Shown: piece by piece, positions 9,548-19,703 of the stretch | How positions within the stretch are numbered: position 1 is the first letter of the stretch | Layout: each line of letters opens with the position of its first letter | NCBI RefSeq assembly: GCF_900605495.1 | Contig: NZ_LR027602.1 | Span: forward strand, 669,797 to 733,796 | DNA length: 64,000 nt | Origin: Bacilliculturomica massiliensis | GTDB taxonomy: Bacteria > Bacillota > Clostridia > Peptostreptococcales > Anaerovoracaceae | Direction: 5' to 3' | Made by a program: the position numbers and the translations under genes | Notes under the pieces: model-generated | Database searches by the model: none | What the model was told of the DNA's origin: nothing | What the model saw: the letters and a program-made list of their open reading frames with translations, nothing else

Positions 9548-11413
9548 TTGAACAGAATAAAACGACAGAGGAAAAGAACCCCCGGCGGAGGATGGAGACG
9601 GCCGACGCGGATCCTGGTGCTGACGGCGCTCCTGCTGTTGAGCCACACACTGGCGGGGATCACGGCGGGCGTGTCGGGGACGATGAACCGCGCGCCGGAT
9701 CGGCCGGCGGACGCCGGGTGGGGGGAGACGGTCTTTGCGGACAGCGGCTCCGGAACGGCCCCGGCGGCGCAGATCACGGCGGTGAAGGTCACGGCAGATC
9801 ATACCCTGGAGGTGGGGATCGACCTGAGCTGCGAGAGCTTTCGCGGAGTGGGAGCGGTGCTGCAGTATAACAGCGCCAGACTGAGACTCATCTCCTGGGG
9901 ACCGGAGAAAACGCCCATCCCGCTGAAGCAGGAGACGGGCTACGGCAATTCCGTGGCCGTCTACACCAAGGGAGCCGACGGGCTGATGGGCAAGCCGGCC
10001 CTGGCCTGGACAGGAACGCCGGAGGCGGCCGGAGCGGGCGGTGACGGGACAGGCGGTGAAGGCGCAGGCGACGTCACAGACCCCGCCGTCACCTGGAACG
10101 GCGTGTATCTAGGGGCGGACAGCCTGAAGGAGAGCACGCTGGCAGGGGAAAGCGGCGGAAAACGGGTGGTGACGGTCCGTTTCGATTATGTGACGGCCGG
10201 CGGGACCACAGAAGAGCGAAAGGCGGCGGAAGCGCTGCTGACCGACGCCGCGCTGGGCGCCTGCCTGCGGTTTGCTTCCGGGTCGGAAGCGGCGGATACG
10301 CCGGTTGGCGCATCGTTCTCGCTGATCACCCAGAAGGGGCAGGCAGAGCCGGTCTGTTACGAGATGGGAGGCGCGGGAAGCGGCGGCGTGCAGGCCATCG
10401 CCGTGCCCATCGTGATGAAAGAGGGCGGCTCTGTGGATACAGGCGGCGGTGTGATGACCGGAGGCGGCCCGGTGGTGACCTTTTTCGACTGGGACGGGAG
10501 CGTCATCGACGCCATGGCCCTGCCGGAAACCGTGTCCGATCGGGAGGCGGCGGTGGCCGCGTTTCAGGAGAAGCCGGCGGTGGCGGAACGACTTTCCGGC
10601 AAGAGCGGCTACGCCTTTGACCGCTGGCTGATCGTGAAACAGCAGGGAGAAGAGCTGGCTACGGTCAACGGAACGTTTACTTCCAATAAAGCGGCCCTGG
10701 ATCTGACCGATCCCGCCGTGGCTGCGGATGCGGCGGACTTTTCCGATCCGGCACTGCCGGGAAGCCTGCTGGTGCAGACCGCCTACAAAGCGGTGGAAAG
10801 CGAGATCAACGGCGGAACGGGAACGGATACGCCGCTGATCAGCGACGAGACGCGGTACGTTCTGGGGCAGCCTACCTTTTACCAGTACGGCTCGGCCATG
10901 GCTTCCACCGGTCAGTATGCCGTCCGCTGCAAGGTGACCCGGGGCGACGTGCTGCGGGCAAGGACGCCCACGGTACTGGCCCAGGCCTTTGTGGGCGGGG
11001 GAAGCGCCATGAAGAACGTGACGATGAAGGTGGATCTGCGCAATACGGACGACACCTCCTTTGAGGTGGTCGTGCCAAAAGGAACGGAAACAGTGACCCT
11101 GAAGCTGCTGGATACCTACGGCGTGACCGCCTGGACCATGGGGACGGGCAGAAGCGAGGAGATCCAGGCGTCCGGGGCGGAGATCGTTCGGCAGGGGGCC
11201 TTCGCGCTGCTGGTGGACGCTGCGCTGACTGCCGGAAACGGCGGAAGCTGGAGCCCTTATGTAGACGTGCAGAATTTCAAAGACGCCGGATACACGGGCA
11301 TGACGGAAGCAAAGCTGGCTGCGGCCAGAGACGCCCTGGCCGCAGCCAGCGCGGGCCGGAGCGAACCCCTGAGCCGGGCGGAAGCGGACGCGGTTTTGGC
11401 GGCGTACAAGTAG
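9548..11413 (+). CDS. Unanchored cohesin-like protein with YDWD domain, C-terminal beta module and helical tail
   Basis: The frame is open from GTG 9539, but TTG 9548 is preferred because GGGGGTGGGAG lies directly upstream; only 14 bp separate it from the previous stop. About 621 residues. Signal or membrane segment about 18-38. Cohesin-like domain about 60-285 (VGAVLQYNSARLRLISW; VYLGADSL). A Flg_new/InlB-like domain starting with VTFFDWDGSVIDA and ending with YAFDRW (300-420). A C-terminal beta module beginning FYQYG (430-560). Finally a short alpha-helical tail (565-621) with YVDVQ..GMTEAKLAAA. It has neither SLH nor dockerin. Paralogues with the same order are at 26891 and 32426; the helical tail recurs only in the next gene. 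How it is held at the surface is not shown. The cohesin and YDWD domains are recognised by pattern shared among the three paralogues; their binding partners are unknown. Confidence 0.75.
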   Translation: MNRIKRQRKRTPGGGWRRPTRILVLTALLLLSHTLAGITAGVSGTMNRAPDRPADAGWGETVFADSGSGTAPAAQITAVKVTADHTLEVGIDLSCESFRGVGAVLQYNSARLRLISWGPEKTPIPLKQETGYGNSVAVYTKGADGLMGKPALAWTGTPEAAGAGGDGTGGEGAGDVTDPAVTWNGVYLGADSLKESTLAGESGGKRVVTVRFDYVTAGGTTEERKAAEALLTDAALGACLRFASGSEAADTPVGASFSLITQKGQAEPVCYEMGGAGSGGVQAIAVPIVMKEGGSVDTGGGVMTGGGPVVTFFDWDGSVIDAMALPETVSDREAAVAAFQEKPAVAERLSGKSGYAFDRWLIVKQQGEELATVNGTFTSNKAALDLTDPAVAADAADFSDPALPGSLLVQTAYKAVESEINGGTGTDTPLISDETRYVLGQPTFYQYGSAMASTGQYAVRCKVTRGDVLRARTPTVLAQAFVGGGSAMKNVTMKVDLRNTDDTSFEVVVPKGTETVTLKLLDTYGVTAWTMGTGRSEEIQASGAEIVRQGAFALLVDAALTAGNGGSWSPYVDVQNFKDAGYTGMTEAKLAAARDALAAASAGRSEPLSRAEADAVLAAYK

Positions 11414-11426
11414 GAAGGAGGAGCGC

Positions 11427-14400
11427 ATGAAGAAAAAAAAGAGGATCGCATGGCTTCTGGCTCTGTTTCTGCTTGGAAACGCGGCGGCGTCCGGACTGTT
11501 CGGCCTGGGCGGCTTCAGAGCCGGATCCGCCTTCGCGGCCATCGACAGCAGTGTAAACACGGGAAGCGGGGTAGAGGTAAAGAGCGACCTGTTTACGTCC
11601 GCGGTGGTGCGAAATGTGGGCGCCGGCCCGCAGAGCAATGGGACCGCCACGAAAATAGAGGTGGAAGTGCGGCTGAAAGACGGGGCCCAGTCGGGGAAAT
11701 CCGTCTACGCCATGGTGCTGTCCGCCGCCGAATACGAGAGCAACTTTGGAAACGGGGCCCTGGCCAACAAGGTGGATCCCACCACCTATTTCAATCTGAC
11801 CCAGCTGACGGCGAACTATTACGCCATGGGAACGGCGAAGACGGGCGGCGGAAACACGCTGACCGTTCCGCTGGTGGAAGCCAGCACGGTGAACTTCAAC
11901 AAGCTGAACACCGGAGGGACGGTAGCCAGCAAAGCCATGCCCACAGCGGCGGTGAAGGCCGCGGACCCAAACACGTATTTCGACGAGTACCGGCTGGTGG
12001 TGTTTACCGAGCAGGTGGGCTCCATGGAGCGGTATTACGTGGATGGCTTCTACATCGACGCCGACGGATATGTGAGGACAGATTCTTATCTGATCCGCTA
12101 CAACGCCAACAATCCCGCCCAGGGAGAGGGCAGTGTGACAGGAGTGCCCGCCCGTACCATTATCCGGGCGTTGCCCGGAGGAACGCTGGCCGCCGGCGCC
12201 CAGCTGAGCGCTGGAAAGCCGGTCCGGTATGGCTACGCCTTTCAGGGCTGGGCCTCCTCTGCCGGCGGAACGGTGGAGTATGAAGCGGGGGCAACCTATC
12301 CCAAGCCTGCCAATCTGCATCAGGTCTACGACCTCTATGCGGTCTGGAAGGTAGTGCCGGTGGGGATCCTGCAGCCGGAACTCATAGCCGGAGCCGGTCA
12401 GGTGAACCGAGCGTATGAATTCCGGCAGGAAGGGGTTCTGACGGAGGCCACGGACAGCAACAGCCAGAAGCGTTATACCGTAACGAAAGTGGAGCGGCAG
12501 AAGGAAGGTGGCGCGGCGGAGGACATCACGGACAACAACGAGCTTCTGGATCCGTCCACGCATCTGCCCCGGGGGCTGAGTCTGAGCCCGTATGGAACGG
12601 GAGGAAAGGGGATCGCCCTCACAGGGACGCCCCAGGTCTATTCAGACGAGGCGATCATTCTGTATCTGGAAGTGGAAGATCGGTCCAACGCCACCACGGC
12701 GGGCGCGATCCGGCTCACGATCCCCTACATAGAGAGGGGGGCGCAGGATCGGCCCAGACCAGACTGGAACACCGGATTAGAAAGCGTGGGGATCTCAGCG
12801 GAGGGAATGCGGGACGGAGCCCTGATCGGGTTTTATCCCACCAATCTGGGAACGGACCCCGCGGAGTTTGCAGACAAGCAGTATGAATACCGGTTCAACA
12901 GCGCCCTCGGAGCGGCGTCGGACAGCGGCGGCTGGAGCGGCTGGAAAGAGGTGAGCAAAGAGGCCGCGGCGGCCCAGAACACTTCGGGACAGGCTATCTG
13001 GAGAAACCTGAGGGAAAAGGTGATCCTGACGCCGGGAGAAGAGACCATCCGTCAGGGAGGTGAGGTAAGCGACGGAACGGGAGGAACGGTGATCCTGCCG
13101 CCGGGCTGGATCGAAGAGGGAACGGCGTCGGACAGCGGAGTGGGTTCGCTGAAGCTGACGGGCCTGCCGGCGGGAACCTATGAGGTCCGTCTGGCGGCGC
13201 AGGCGCAGCTGAACCAGTCGGAATCGGTGTTTCTCACCGTGTCCGTAGGCGGGGCGGCGGTGCAGCCGCCGGTGAGCACGGACAGCGGTCTGAAGCTGAT
13301 CTATAATCTGATGGGCGCCGTTACAACGGGAGAGGCCATCGAAGTGACCGGACCGGACGGAAGTCTGGTAACCACCACGGACCCGGCGGTGATCTTTCGG
13401 GGACTCAGCGGTCTGAAAGCCGGAGCGATAGTGACCATACCGGCAATCGAAGTGTATCGGGATGGATACACCTTTGCGGGCTGGCACGTGAGTACGGATG
13501 AAAATCCGGTGGGACTGGTATCCGGCGGATCGACGGTGACGGTAAACCGGAACACGGCAGTGTCCGCGGTACTTCGCAAAGTGGAAGGGTCGGCAAGCCC
13601 GGAGGACTTTGCATCGCTGACCTTCTATGACTGGGACGAGACGTTGCTGGGAACCGCTGTCATCAATAAAGAGGCCACAAAGGCAGACATTGAATCCGCG
13701 CTGGATACCATACATCAGACCAGGTACAGCAGCTACGGGGCCATTGATCTGGACAGCAGGGCGGACACCTGGGCGGACGACGAAGCATATCCCCTTACCT
13801 ATAAAAAGGGCTACAACTTCAAGGGCTGGGTGCAGGTGGACGGCGGGGAGGGAACGGAATCCCTGGCTGACTCCTTTACGGCCTACGAAACGGCGGACGC
13901 CTTCCGGGCAGAACAGTGGGACTTCTCCACGGCGCCTGCCGCGGGCTGGGGGAACATCGTGCTGAAGGCCGGGTATGTGGAGAGCGAGAGCTGTAATCAG
14001 GGAAGCGGTACAAGTTATTATACTGTTACGGATTTTTCCTTTAATCGATATGGAGCTTCAAATAATGATTCTGTAGGAAATTATTCCATTAAATTTAATG
14101 CTCGCCGAGAGAATACTGCGGGAAATGGCGTAACAAGGACGAAGGAGATTGGGCTGCGAATGGCAATGACGACAGAGGATGGCGGAGTGGCTGTCTATAC
14201 GTTGAGTATTCCGGAAAATAAAGATGTAGCACAGGGAGAGACTGTTGTACCTAAGTCGATGAAGTCAGTCACCATTACAGTCATCGAACAAGACGGCGCA
14301 GATAATTATACGGCTGCAAAGGGACGTTCAATCACAAATAACGCACTGGTCAATAAAAATACATCCAGTGTGGTGAGCAGTAAAGGATTCGTATATGAGG

Positions 14401-14654
14401 GGACGTTAACGTTTATCAATGAGCAGGGTATTGCAAACAATCAGGGACTGAGCAACACTTGGGGACAGGTTAACGCACGTGCTTTCATTGATGCCCAATT
14501 GACTAATGCGGACGGCAGCGAAATGACGACGGCACAGGTAAACGTTGGAAAGCAGCATTTACTTACGGCCTTGCGGGCAAATGAAAATCAACCTTTGACG
14601 CAGGCTCAGATGCTGCATGCAGTCAGGAACAGTGGGGAATTAATTCGTCCATAA
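11427..14654 (+). CDS. Large exported protein: N-module (type A), InlB-like repeats, YDWD domain, C-module and helical tail
   Basis: 1075 residues. GGAAGGAGG stands 5-6 bases before the ATG, 13 bp after the previous stop. Signal peptide 1-37. N-terminal beta module about 38-215, ending YVDGFYIDADGY; a related module opens the next protein (FAEFYVDKNGN). InlB-type repeats near YGYAFQGW (267) and YTFAGW (679), with Ig/FN3-like stretches between. A YDWD domain (728-850, FYDWDETLLG) and a C-terminal beta module from FNRYG (855-1000). A helical tail (1015-1075, FIDAQ..MTTAQV) matches the tail of the preceding protein. From about 13990 the DNA turns AT-rich and stays so into the next gene, so the last 220 codons have a different base composition from the rest. 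No SLH, dockerin or catalytic motif. Function unknown; probably part of the surface assembly. Confidence 0.75.
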   Translation: MKKKKRIAWLLALFLLGNAAASGLFGLGGFRAGSAFAAIDSSVNTGSGVEVKSDLFTSAVVRNVGAGPQSNGTATKIEVEVRLKDGAQSGKSVYAMVLSAAEYESNFGNGALANKVDPTTYFNLTQLTANYYAMGTAKTGGGNTLTVPLVEASTVNFNKLNTGGTVASKAMPTAAVKAADPNTYFDEYRLVVFTEQVGSMERYYVDGFYIDADGYVRTDSYLIRYNANNPAQGEGSVTGVPARTIIRALPGGTLAAGAQLSAGKPVRYGYAFQGWASSAGGTVEYEAGATYPKPANLHQVYDLYAVWKVVPVGILQPELIAGAGQVNRAYEFRQEGVLTEATDSNSQKRYTVTKVERQKEGGAAEDITDNNELLDPSTHLPRGLSLSPYGTGGKGIALTGTPQVYSDEAIILYLEVEDRSNATTAGAIRLTIPYIERGAQDRPRPDWNTGLESVGISAEGMRDGALIGFYPTNLGTDPAEFADKQYEYRFNSALGAASDSGGWSGWKEVSKEAAAAQNTSGQAIWRNLREKVILTPGEETIRQGGEVSDGTGGTVILPPGWIEEGTASDSGVGSLKLTGLPAGTYEVRLAAQAQLNQSESVFLTVSVGGAAVQPPVSTDSGLKLIYNLMGAVTTGEAIEVTGPDGSLVTTTDPAVIFRGLSGLKAGAIVTIPAIEVYRDGYTFAGWHVSTDENPVGLVSGGSTVTVNRNTAVSAVLRKVEGSASPEDFASLTFYDWDETLLGTAVINKEATKADIESALDTIHQTRYSSYGAIDLDSRADTWADDEAYPLTYKKGYNFKGWVQVDGGEGTESLADSFTAYETADAFRAEQWDFSTAPAAGWGNIVLKAGYVESESCNQGSGTSYYTVTDFSFNRYGASNNDSVGNYSIKFNARRENTAGNGVTRTKEIGLRMAMTTEDGGVAVYTLSIPENKDVAQGETVVPKSMKSVTITVIEQDGADNYTAAKGRSITNNALVNKNTSSVVSSKGFVYEGTLTFINEQGIANNQGLSNTWGQVNARAFIDAQLTNADGSEMTTAQVNVGKQHLLTALRANENQPLTQAQMLHAVRNSGELIRP

Positions 14655-14671
14655 AGAGGGAGAGAATATTT

Positions 14672-17600
14672 ATGAACAAAAGAGCTTTAAGTTTTTTGCT
14701 GGTATTTGCGTTAGTGATGATGCAGATGCCACTGAGCGTATTTGCTTACTCTCCGGCTATCGGAGCGACAGCGAGTAATTTTTTCGACTCAGCTGAAGTA
14801 ACAGGAACACGGATCGATGAAGGAAAATTTATTCCAGAGATTAGTGTGAAGATGAAATTGACAGCCGGTGGAGGCAGCCATGAGGAGGATGCTTATCCGG
14901 AAGTATATTACACAGTCGTTTCAGAAACAGATGCGGCAGATCTCGATGGAGGGGGGAACGGGATTACCGTTCTTGCCAGCATCTTCAATGCAGACTATCT
15001 ATTTATTGATTCGATTCTGCCGGAGGGGATTAAATCTACGTATGGCACGGCAAGTGTAACGACGGCGGCTTTAACAGCGCTCGCTGATGAGGGAGGTGGG
15101 TTAGATAAGCCCTCCGGTACTACAAAATATATTGTCGCTTTGTGGTCGGCCAGTTCCAATGGTGGGACAACCATAACAAAGGATTCTGATTTGTATTTTG
15201 CAGAATTTTACGTCGACAAAAACGGCAACCTGGTGGAACCATACGCGGCTGCCATCGCGCCCTCCGACAAGCTGACCTTCAGCGAGACCGTGGGCTACGA
15301 TTCGCCGGCGGAAAAGACGGTCAAGGTAACGAACACAGGAGTAAACGACCTGTACGCAGCATACAATCTGAGCGGAACATCGCCTTCAGCGTTCGTGCTG
15401 ACCACGCCGGGAGCCATGTCGGGCGCTGTCGCATCAGGGAACAGCATCGACTTAAAGGTAAAGGCGGCAGTTGGACTGGAAGCGGGAACTTACAGCGCTG
15501 TGCTGGATGTTTTCGTCAGCACGGACTCCGCCATCGCGGGTACGCAGACGGGCAGCGTGACCAGTCCGGTAACGCAGGCTTCCATTGATCTGGAACTCAC
15601 CGTGTCTGCGGGAGAAAAACTGAAGATCGTTACCCTGCCTACCTTTGGGATGGAGTACGGGACAACGTTTGGCGGAGCGACGGTCAAGTCAAAGGGAAGC
15701 GTAAAGGGCGTCGACACCAATCAGGAACTGGTGGAGAAGGGTTCGTGGAGCTTCGCCGATCCGACGGCAGCCCCTGAAGCGGGGACCACGACGGCGTCCG
15801 TCACATTTACACTGTCAAATCCCCTGGTGAACGGCGTGACCTATGAGAGAACGATCACCACGGATGTGTCCATCGACGTGGATCGAAAAGCCATAACCGG
15901 AACGGTATCCATCGGCGGAGACACTGCTGTGGGCGGAATCCTGACTTCGTCTGCGGTAGGGATCATACCGGCCGGAGCCCAGAGCGGACTCTTCTACGAA
16001 TGGTACAAGAATGACGTGAAGGTGGCCTCGGGAGCGGGGGTGACTACCTACACAGCCGCAGGCGCTTCGGCGGGAGACATGATCCAGCTGAAAGTGACCG
16101 GAACCGGAAACTATACCGGAACCGTAGCCAGCAGCAAGACTGAGGTGGGCAAGATCGCGCTGAGCGGCGCCCCCACCATTCTCCACACCACGCTGACGCC
16201 GGGAAGCATCCTGACCGCGTCCACAGGTTCCATCGTACCCAGCTCCGCGACGCTGAGCTATAAGTGGTATGTGAGCGGTTCCGCGGCTAGTATTGGGTCG
16301 GGAGATACCTACACGCTGACAAAGAATGAACTGGGCAAGGAGGTCTATCTGACGGCGGAAGGAACGGGAGACTATCAGGGGACGGTGCAGTCCTCCATGC
16401 TGTCCATCCCCGCCCTGGCGCCGGACGGCATGACCGCATCTCTGGCCCCGGGCAACGCAAGCGCCACGGGAACGTGGAGCGCCAACGCCAACGGAGCGCC
16501 CGTTACGTATTACTACAAGCTGACCTTCAAAACGCCGGTAGTGACCACGACCTTCAAGATCTATACCTATGAGACGGGCAGCGTGCCGGCGACAGATACA
16601 GCCATCGTGACGGACGGAGCCACGGGTTACATCTTCACCACGGGAGGCGCGACGTATATCGACATCAGCGGAAGCGGAGCCACCAGCGGAGCGAGCGTCT
16701 ACCTGGTCACAGGGCCGGCGGTGGCGGGTTCTGTGACCAGCGGCGGAGTGGTCACACAGGCGACCAGCGGATCGATAACGGCCACGAGCAAGGTCTTCAG
16801 CGGCCTGACCAACGGAGTGGAATACACGCTGGAGGTCCACGCGCAGAACGCGATTGGAACCACGGCGGCTGTCACCGCGAAAGCGACTCCGGTGGCGAGC
16901 ACCTCCGGCAACCGTCCCGGCGGCGGCGGAGGCGGCGGTTCTGCCGTGACAACGAAGTACACCGTGACCTACGATGCGGGCGAACACGGAACCATCGCGG
17001 AAAAGACCGAGCAGGTGGAGAAAGACAAATCGCCCAAGGGCGTTAAAGTAACGGCGGACGAAGGCTGGGTCTTCGCGGGCTGGAGCAAAGACGGCAAGAC
17101 CGTCATCGACCTGAAGGATATCAAGGTGACCGGAGCCATGAAGCTCATCGCGGTCTACGAGAAGGACGACAAGATCGTCATTCCGGATTCCGTACCCGAC
17201 GATCTGCGGTTCCTGCAGGTTTCAAAGGGAGAGATCAGCAGTGGCTACGTGTCCGGTTACACGGATGGGACCTTCCGTCCGGACAACGCCATTACCAGAG
17301 CGGAAGTGGCGGCCATCGTAGCCAAGACCATCAATTACGAGAAGGAAAAAGGCAAGTCCTACACCAACACGCCCTTCGGCGATGTGGCGAGAAGCGAGTG
17401 GTACGCGGACGACATCGGTTTCGTGGCCTCCCTGGGAGTGATCGCAGGGTACAAGGACGGGACCTTCAAGCCTAACAGCAACATCACGAGAGCGGAGTTT
17501 GTGACCATGGCCATGAAGATCGACCGCGTGGTGAACAGCAGCAAGAGCTTTAAGGACGTGAGCGACGCAGACTGGTATGCGGAGTACGTGAAGTCGGCGG

Positions 17601-17791
17601 CGGAGAAGGGCTATGCCACAGGATATCTGGACGGTACCTTCCGTCCCAACAACCCCATCACCAGAGCGGAGGCGGTGACCATCATCAACTCGATCATCGG
17701 ACTGGAGCCGAGTACCGGCCAGATGAGCTTTACGGACGTGCCGGAGAGCCACTGGGCTTACAACAACATTAAAGCTGCGGCTGGAAAGTAA
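14672..17791 (+). CDS. SLH-anchored multidomain surface protein with N-module (type A)
   Basis: 1039 residues, 17 bp after the previous stop, with GGGAGAG upstream of the ATG. Signal peptide 1-26. N-terminal module 27-195, related to the one in the 11427 protein. Then an anchor-D-like beta domain (195-310), an MBG-like domain (313-405), two Ig-like domains (405-585; FYEWYKN, YKWYVSG), FN3-like (585-745), a poly-Gly linker (GGGGGGG), an InlB repeat (765-830, GWVFAGW), and three SLH repeats (850-1020; ITRAEVAAIV, ITRAEFVTMA, ITRAEAVTII) with a fourth partial one at the end. The first 190 codons are AT-rich and the rest GC-rich, with a sharp change near 15225. The C-terminal half is a close paralogue of the 33951 protein. 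SLH repeats fix it to the cell wall; the N-module would then be the exposed, partner-binding end. No enzyme motif seen. Confidence 0.85.
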   Translation: MNKRALSFLLVFALVMMQMPLSVFAYSPAIGATASNFFDSAEVTGTRIDEGKFIPEISVKMKLTAGGGSHEEDAYPEVYYTVVSETDAADLDGGGNGITVLASIFNADYLFIDSILPEGIKSTYGTASVTTAALTALADEGGGLDKPSGTTKYIVALWSASSNGGTTITKDSDLYFAEFYVDKNGNLVEPYAAAIAPSDKLTFSETVGYDSPAEKTVKVTNTGVNDLYAAYNLSGTSPSAFVLTTPGAMSGAVASGNSIDLKVKAAVGLEAGTYSAVLDVFVSTDSAIAGTQTGSVTSPVTQASIDLELTVSAGEKLKIVTLPTFGMEYGTTFGGATVKSKGSVKGVDTNQELVEKGSWSFADPTAAPEAGTTTASVTFTLSNPLVNGVTYERTITTDVSIDVDRKAITGTVSIGGDTAVGGILTSSAVGIIPAGAQSGLFYEWYKNDVKVASGAGVTTYTAAGASAGDMIQLKVTGTGNYTGTVASSKTEVGKIALSGAPTILHTTLTPGSILTASTGSIVPSSATLSYKWYVSGSAASIGSGDTYTLTKNELGKEVYLTAEGTGDYQGTVQSSMLSIPALAPDGMTASLAPGNASATGTWSANANGAPVTYYYKLTFKTPVVTTTFKIYTYETGSVPATDTAIVTDGATGYIFTTGGATYIDISGSGATSGASVYLVTGPAVAGSVTSGGVVTQATSGSITATSKVFSGLTNGVEYTLEVHAQNAIGTTAAVTAKATPVASTSGNRPGGGGGGGSAVTTKYTVTYDAGEHGTIAEKTEQVEKDKSPKGVKVTADEGWVFAGWSKDGKTVIDLKDIKVTGAMKLIAVYEKDDKIVIPDSVPDDLRFLQVSKGEISSGYVSGYTDGTFRPDNAITRAEVAAIVAKTINYEKEKGKSYTNTPFGDVARSEWYADDIGFVASLGVIAGYKDGTFKPNSNITRAEFVTMAMKIDRVVNSSKSFKDVSDADWYAEYVKSAAEKGYATGYLDGTFRPNNPITRAEAVTIINSIIGLEPSTGQMSFTDVPESHWAYNNIKAAAGK

Positions 17792-17848
17792 AGATGAGAC
17801 CAGCCAATCGGCAGACGCGCAGCCAGAAAAGCTGCGAATGCAAATGAG

Positions 17849-17893
17849 AACGGCCCCGGCCGGCGGAAAACTCCGTCGGCCGGGGCCGTTTGT
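17849..17893 (+). terminator. Intrinsic terminator ending the first surface-protein block
   Basis: A 14-bp GC-rich inverted repeat (AACGGCCCCGGCCG against CGGCCGGGGCCGTT) is followed by TTGTTT, 58 bp after the SLH gene. It cleanly closes the 1-17.8 kb gene block. Confidence 0.8.
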
Positions 17894-17898
17894 TTCGG

Positions 17899-17927
17899 TT
17901 GTGGGTCTGGGCGGAGCAGGGTATAAT
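17899..17927 (+). promoter_or_regulatory. Probable sigma-70-type promoter upstream of the broken AAA-ATPase gene
   Basis: TTGTGG (17899-17904), a 17-bp spacer, then a perfect TATAAT (17922-17927). It is 102 bp before the ATG of the pseudogene. Confidence 0.5.
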
Positions 17928-18028
17928 AAATCCGAGAGCCAAAGACGGCGGCCAAGAGAATGGGCGCATGATCCGGCGCACTGTGGATCCGGTCGAATCG
18001 GGGGCGCAGAACGGAAAGGAGCGGAATT

Positions 18029-19703
18029 ATGGGGGACTACAGACCGCTGCCCATCGGGGTGAACAGCTTCACGGATATGAGAGAAGGCGGTTATTATTAT
18101 GTGGATAAGACGCTGTTCATAAAGGAACTGCTGGATATGAAGGGAAAAGTAACGCTGTTTACCCGTCCACGGCGGTTCGGCAAGACACTGAACATGACGA
18201 TGCTGCGGGACTTCTTCCAAATGCCTGTGGACGAGATGGCGGCGGAGAAGCAGCGGGCGCTGTTTGCCGGTTTGAAGATCGTGGAGGCCGAGGAGACATA
18301 CATGTCGCAGATGGGACAATATCCGGTTATTTTTCTGTCGCTGAAGTCGACGGCGGGAGATAACTGGGAGGAGGCTTTTGCCGCGCTGTGTAATGAAATC
18401 GAGATCGAGTTCCGGCGCCATCGCTCCGCCTTGTGTACGGCGGAGCTGGAGGAGGATCGCGGGAGGGGATCGGGAAGCTCAGGATTATCGTCAGGCGCTG
18501 CGGCTGTTGTCCCGATGCCTGGAGCAGGCGCACGGAAAAAAAGCGATCATACTGATCGACGAGTACGACGTGCCGCTGGAGAAGGCGCATTTCAAAGGAT
18601 ACTATGACAAAATGATCGGGTTCCTGCGTTCGCTGCTCGAGTCGGCGCTGAAGACGAACGAGTCGCTGGCCTTCGCGGTGCTGACGGGCTGTCTGCGGAT
18701 CTCCAGGGAGAGCATCTTTACGGGGCTGAACAATCTGAAGATCGCGTCCGTTACCAGCACGGAGTTTGCGTAGCATTTTGGATTTACGCCGGCGGAGGTG
18801 GAGACGCTGCTGCGGTATTATGGGAAGGAGCATCATCTGGAGACGGTGCGGACGTGGTACGACGGGTATCTGTTCGGGAATCAGGAAGTCTACAATCCGT
18901 GGAGTGTGCTGAGCTATCTGTCGGAGGCGCTGGCCGGCGACGAGGCTTTGCCGCGGCCCTATTGGGCCAATACCAGCAGCAACAGCATTGTGAAGACTCT
19001 GGTGGAAAAGGCGGATATGAGCGCGAAAGCGGAGATGGAAACGCTGATCGCTGGGGGGACCATTGAAAAGCCCATCCATGAAGATATTACGTATGCCGAC
19101 GTGGAGACGGGGCAGGACAATCTGTGGAACTTCCTGTTTTTCATGGGATATCTGAGAAAGGTATCGGAGCGTCTTGATGGAACGGAGATCCGGATGGAGC
19201 TTCGGATTCCGAACAGGGAGGTGCAGAGCATCTACAGCCGGACCATCGTGGAGTGGTTTGGGAAGAAGCTTGCGGAAACGGACCTGAGCCAGCTGTATGA
19301 GGCTACGCTTGCGGGGGACGCGGAGACTATGGAAGGGGAGATCAGCCGGGTGCTGCTGGAGAGCATCAGCTACATGGACAGCCAGGAGGCGTTTTACCAC
19401 CGATTGCTGTCGGGATTGTACAGGGGAATGCCGGGGTATCTGGTGAAATCCAACCGGGAGAGCGGGGACGGCAGGCCGGATCTGGTGCTGGAGGGACCGC
19501 GCTATCGGGACCGGGCGGTTATTTTGGAGCTGAAGACAGCGAAGCGGGTACAGGAAATGGAGGAGAGCAGCGAGGAAGCGGTGAGGCAGATCCGGGAGAA
19601 GAAATATCGGGAGGGCCTGCATGCGGAAGGATACGAGGATGTCATCGCCTATGGGATCGCTTTTTACCGGAAGGACTGTGTGGTAAAGGTATACGAGTCA
19701 TGA
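18029..19703 (+). pseudogene. Disrupted AAA-ATPase-like / PD-(D/E)XK nuclease-family gene
   Basis: Together the pieces resemble the common clostridial family with an N-terminal AAA-ATPase-like domain and a C-terminal PDDEXK_9 domain. The N-terminal piece starts YRPLPIGVNSFTDMREGGY and has RPRRFGKTLNMTML (Walker A region). It loses frame near 18455-18470, in a G-rich run, and homology resumes in another frame with REAQDYRQALRLLSRCLEQ and IILIDEYDVPL (Walker B region). That frame meets a TAG at 18771-18773, where family members have an acidic or polar residue before HFGFTPAEV, and then continues to 19703. The last part holds GRPDLVLEG..RAVILELK, the nuclease-like core. One frameshift plus one in-frame stop make it a pseudogene unless the sequence has errors. 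Such genes are usually single, scattered and of unknown role. It has its own promoter and is not part of the surface-protein block. Confidence 0.8.
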
